This document shows positions 52,923 to 52,972 of a DNA stretch of 52,972 nt, piece after piece (the first letter of the stretch is position 1; every line of letters starts with the position of its first letter). Origin of the DNA: Anabaena minutissima FACHB-250 (GTDB lineage: Bacteria; Cyanobacteriota; Cyanobacteriia; Cyanobacteriales; Nostocaceae). The position numbers were made by a program, and so were the translations under genes. The notes below the pieces were generated by a model that saw only the letters and a program-made list of their open reading frames with translations, was not told the origin of the DNA and made no database searches. The DNA is taken from NCBI RefSeq assembly GCF_014697125.1, contig NZ_JACJRG010000042.1, forward strand, positions 1 through 52,972. Reading direction: 5' to 3'.

Positions 52923-52972
52923 ATGACGAATCAACAATTATTTTCTTTTGATTGCTTACCACGAATTATATA
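52923..52972 (+). CDS. start of the next element gene, cut by the window edge
   Basis: ATG 52923 opens a frame reading MTNQQLFSFDCLPRII to the end of the window. No strong ribosome site. Too short to assign; a portal or head gene would be usual after a terminase. Confidence 0.35.
   Translation, partial: MTNQQLFSFDCLPRII

Larger units (their letters stand above)
48247..52972 (+). mobile_element. left end of a prophage-like element inserted in yifB/comM
   Basis: The left boundary is where yifB homology stops, within a few bases of 48247. The right end is outside the window. Genes: large serine recombinase (first gene, reading inward), an unknown gene, terminase small and large subunits, and the start of another gene. 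Terminase genes point to a tailed-phage origin. TATTC, which I recall as the 5-bp core of the XisF-acted fdxN element, occurs at 48245-48249 and 48256-48260. Confidence 0.82.

Noticed and set aside
1..52972. tRNA genes, rRNA and CRISPR arrays
   Set aside because: No cloverleaf-like or spacer-repeat pattern was seen; the regular arrays are 7-bp and 20-bp tandem repeats without unique spacers.

Overview
The window looks like chromosome from a filamentous heterocyst-forming cyanobacterium of the Nostoc/Anabaena (Nostocales) type. The reasons are the many HIP1 octamers (GCGATCGC), the 7-bp tandem repeats between genes, a GAF-GAF-PAS adenylate cyclase close to Anabaena CyaB2, an NDH-1 CO2-uptake operon, a CruP-like flavoprotein, and several families of dispersed palindromic repeats. 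No tRNA, rRNA or CRISPR array was seen. The species is not determined.

Layout. (1) 1-1504: a small conserved protein and methylthioadenosine phosphorylase (mtnP). (2) 1578-6734, minus strand: a K+-uptake operon reading RCK_C-domain protein, kdpA, kdpB, kdpG/F-like, kdpC, without kdpD or kdpE. A divergent histidine kinase and response regulator (7043-8992) lie beside it. (3) 9075-14389: exported and multi-pass membrane proteins of unknown function plus a DUF2808 protein. (4) 14401-19491: class III adenylate cyclase (cyaB2), a small Rieske protein and a CruP-like flavoprotein, with a MITE-like element (17756-17899) between the last two. (5) 19927-25703: a polysaccharide cluster with three glycosyltransferases and a Wzm/Wzt ABC exporter. 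(6) 25841-31304: a 58-residue membrane protein, then ndhF3-ndhD3-cupA for inducible CO2 uptake. (7) 31495-38936: small secreted proteins, an FtsL-like protein with FtsI, a glutamate-cysteine-ligase-like enzyme, a secreted phytase-like propeller and YchF. (8) 39322-46949: a PLP decarboxylase, a cation/proton antiporter with a Usp domain, HtpX, a HicAB toxin-antitoxin pair and AspS. (9) 47042-48247: the 3' three quarters of yifB/comM, cut off abruptly. (10) about 48247-52972: the left end of a prophage-like element whose first gene is a XisF-type large serine recombinase, followed by an unknown gene, terminase small and large subunits and the start of another gene. It continues past the window.

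The most interesting feature is the prophage-like element that interrupts yifB/comM. It carries its recombinase only about 30 bases from the junction. This arrangement recalls the fdxN element of Anabaena (XisF) and prophages that split sporulation or competence genes and restore them by excision. Next in interest are an RCK_C protein translationally coupled to KdpA, a nested MITE flanked by 11-bp direct repeats, a dispersed repeat lodged between kdpA and kdpB, an extragenic palindrome carried in frame inside a decarboxylase gene, and a 20-bp tandem array that runs into a start codon.

All calls come from reading the sequence and remembered family features. No database search was run.
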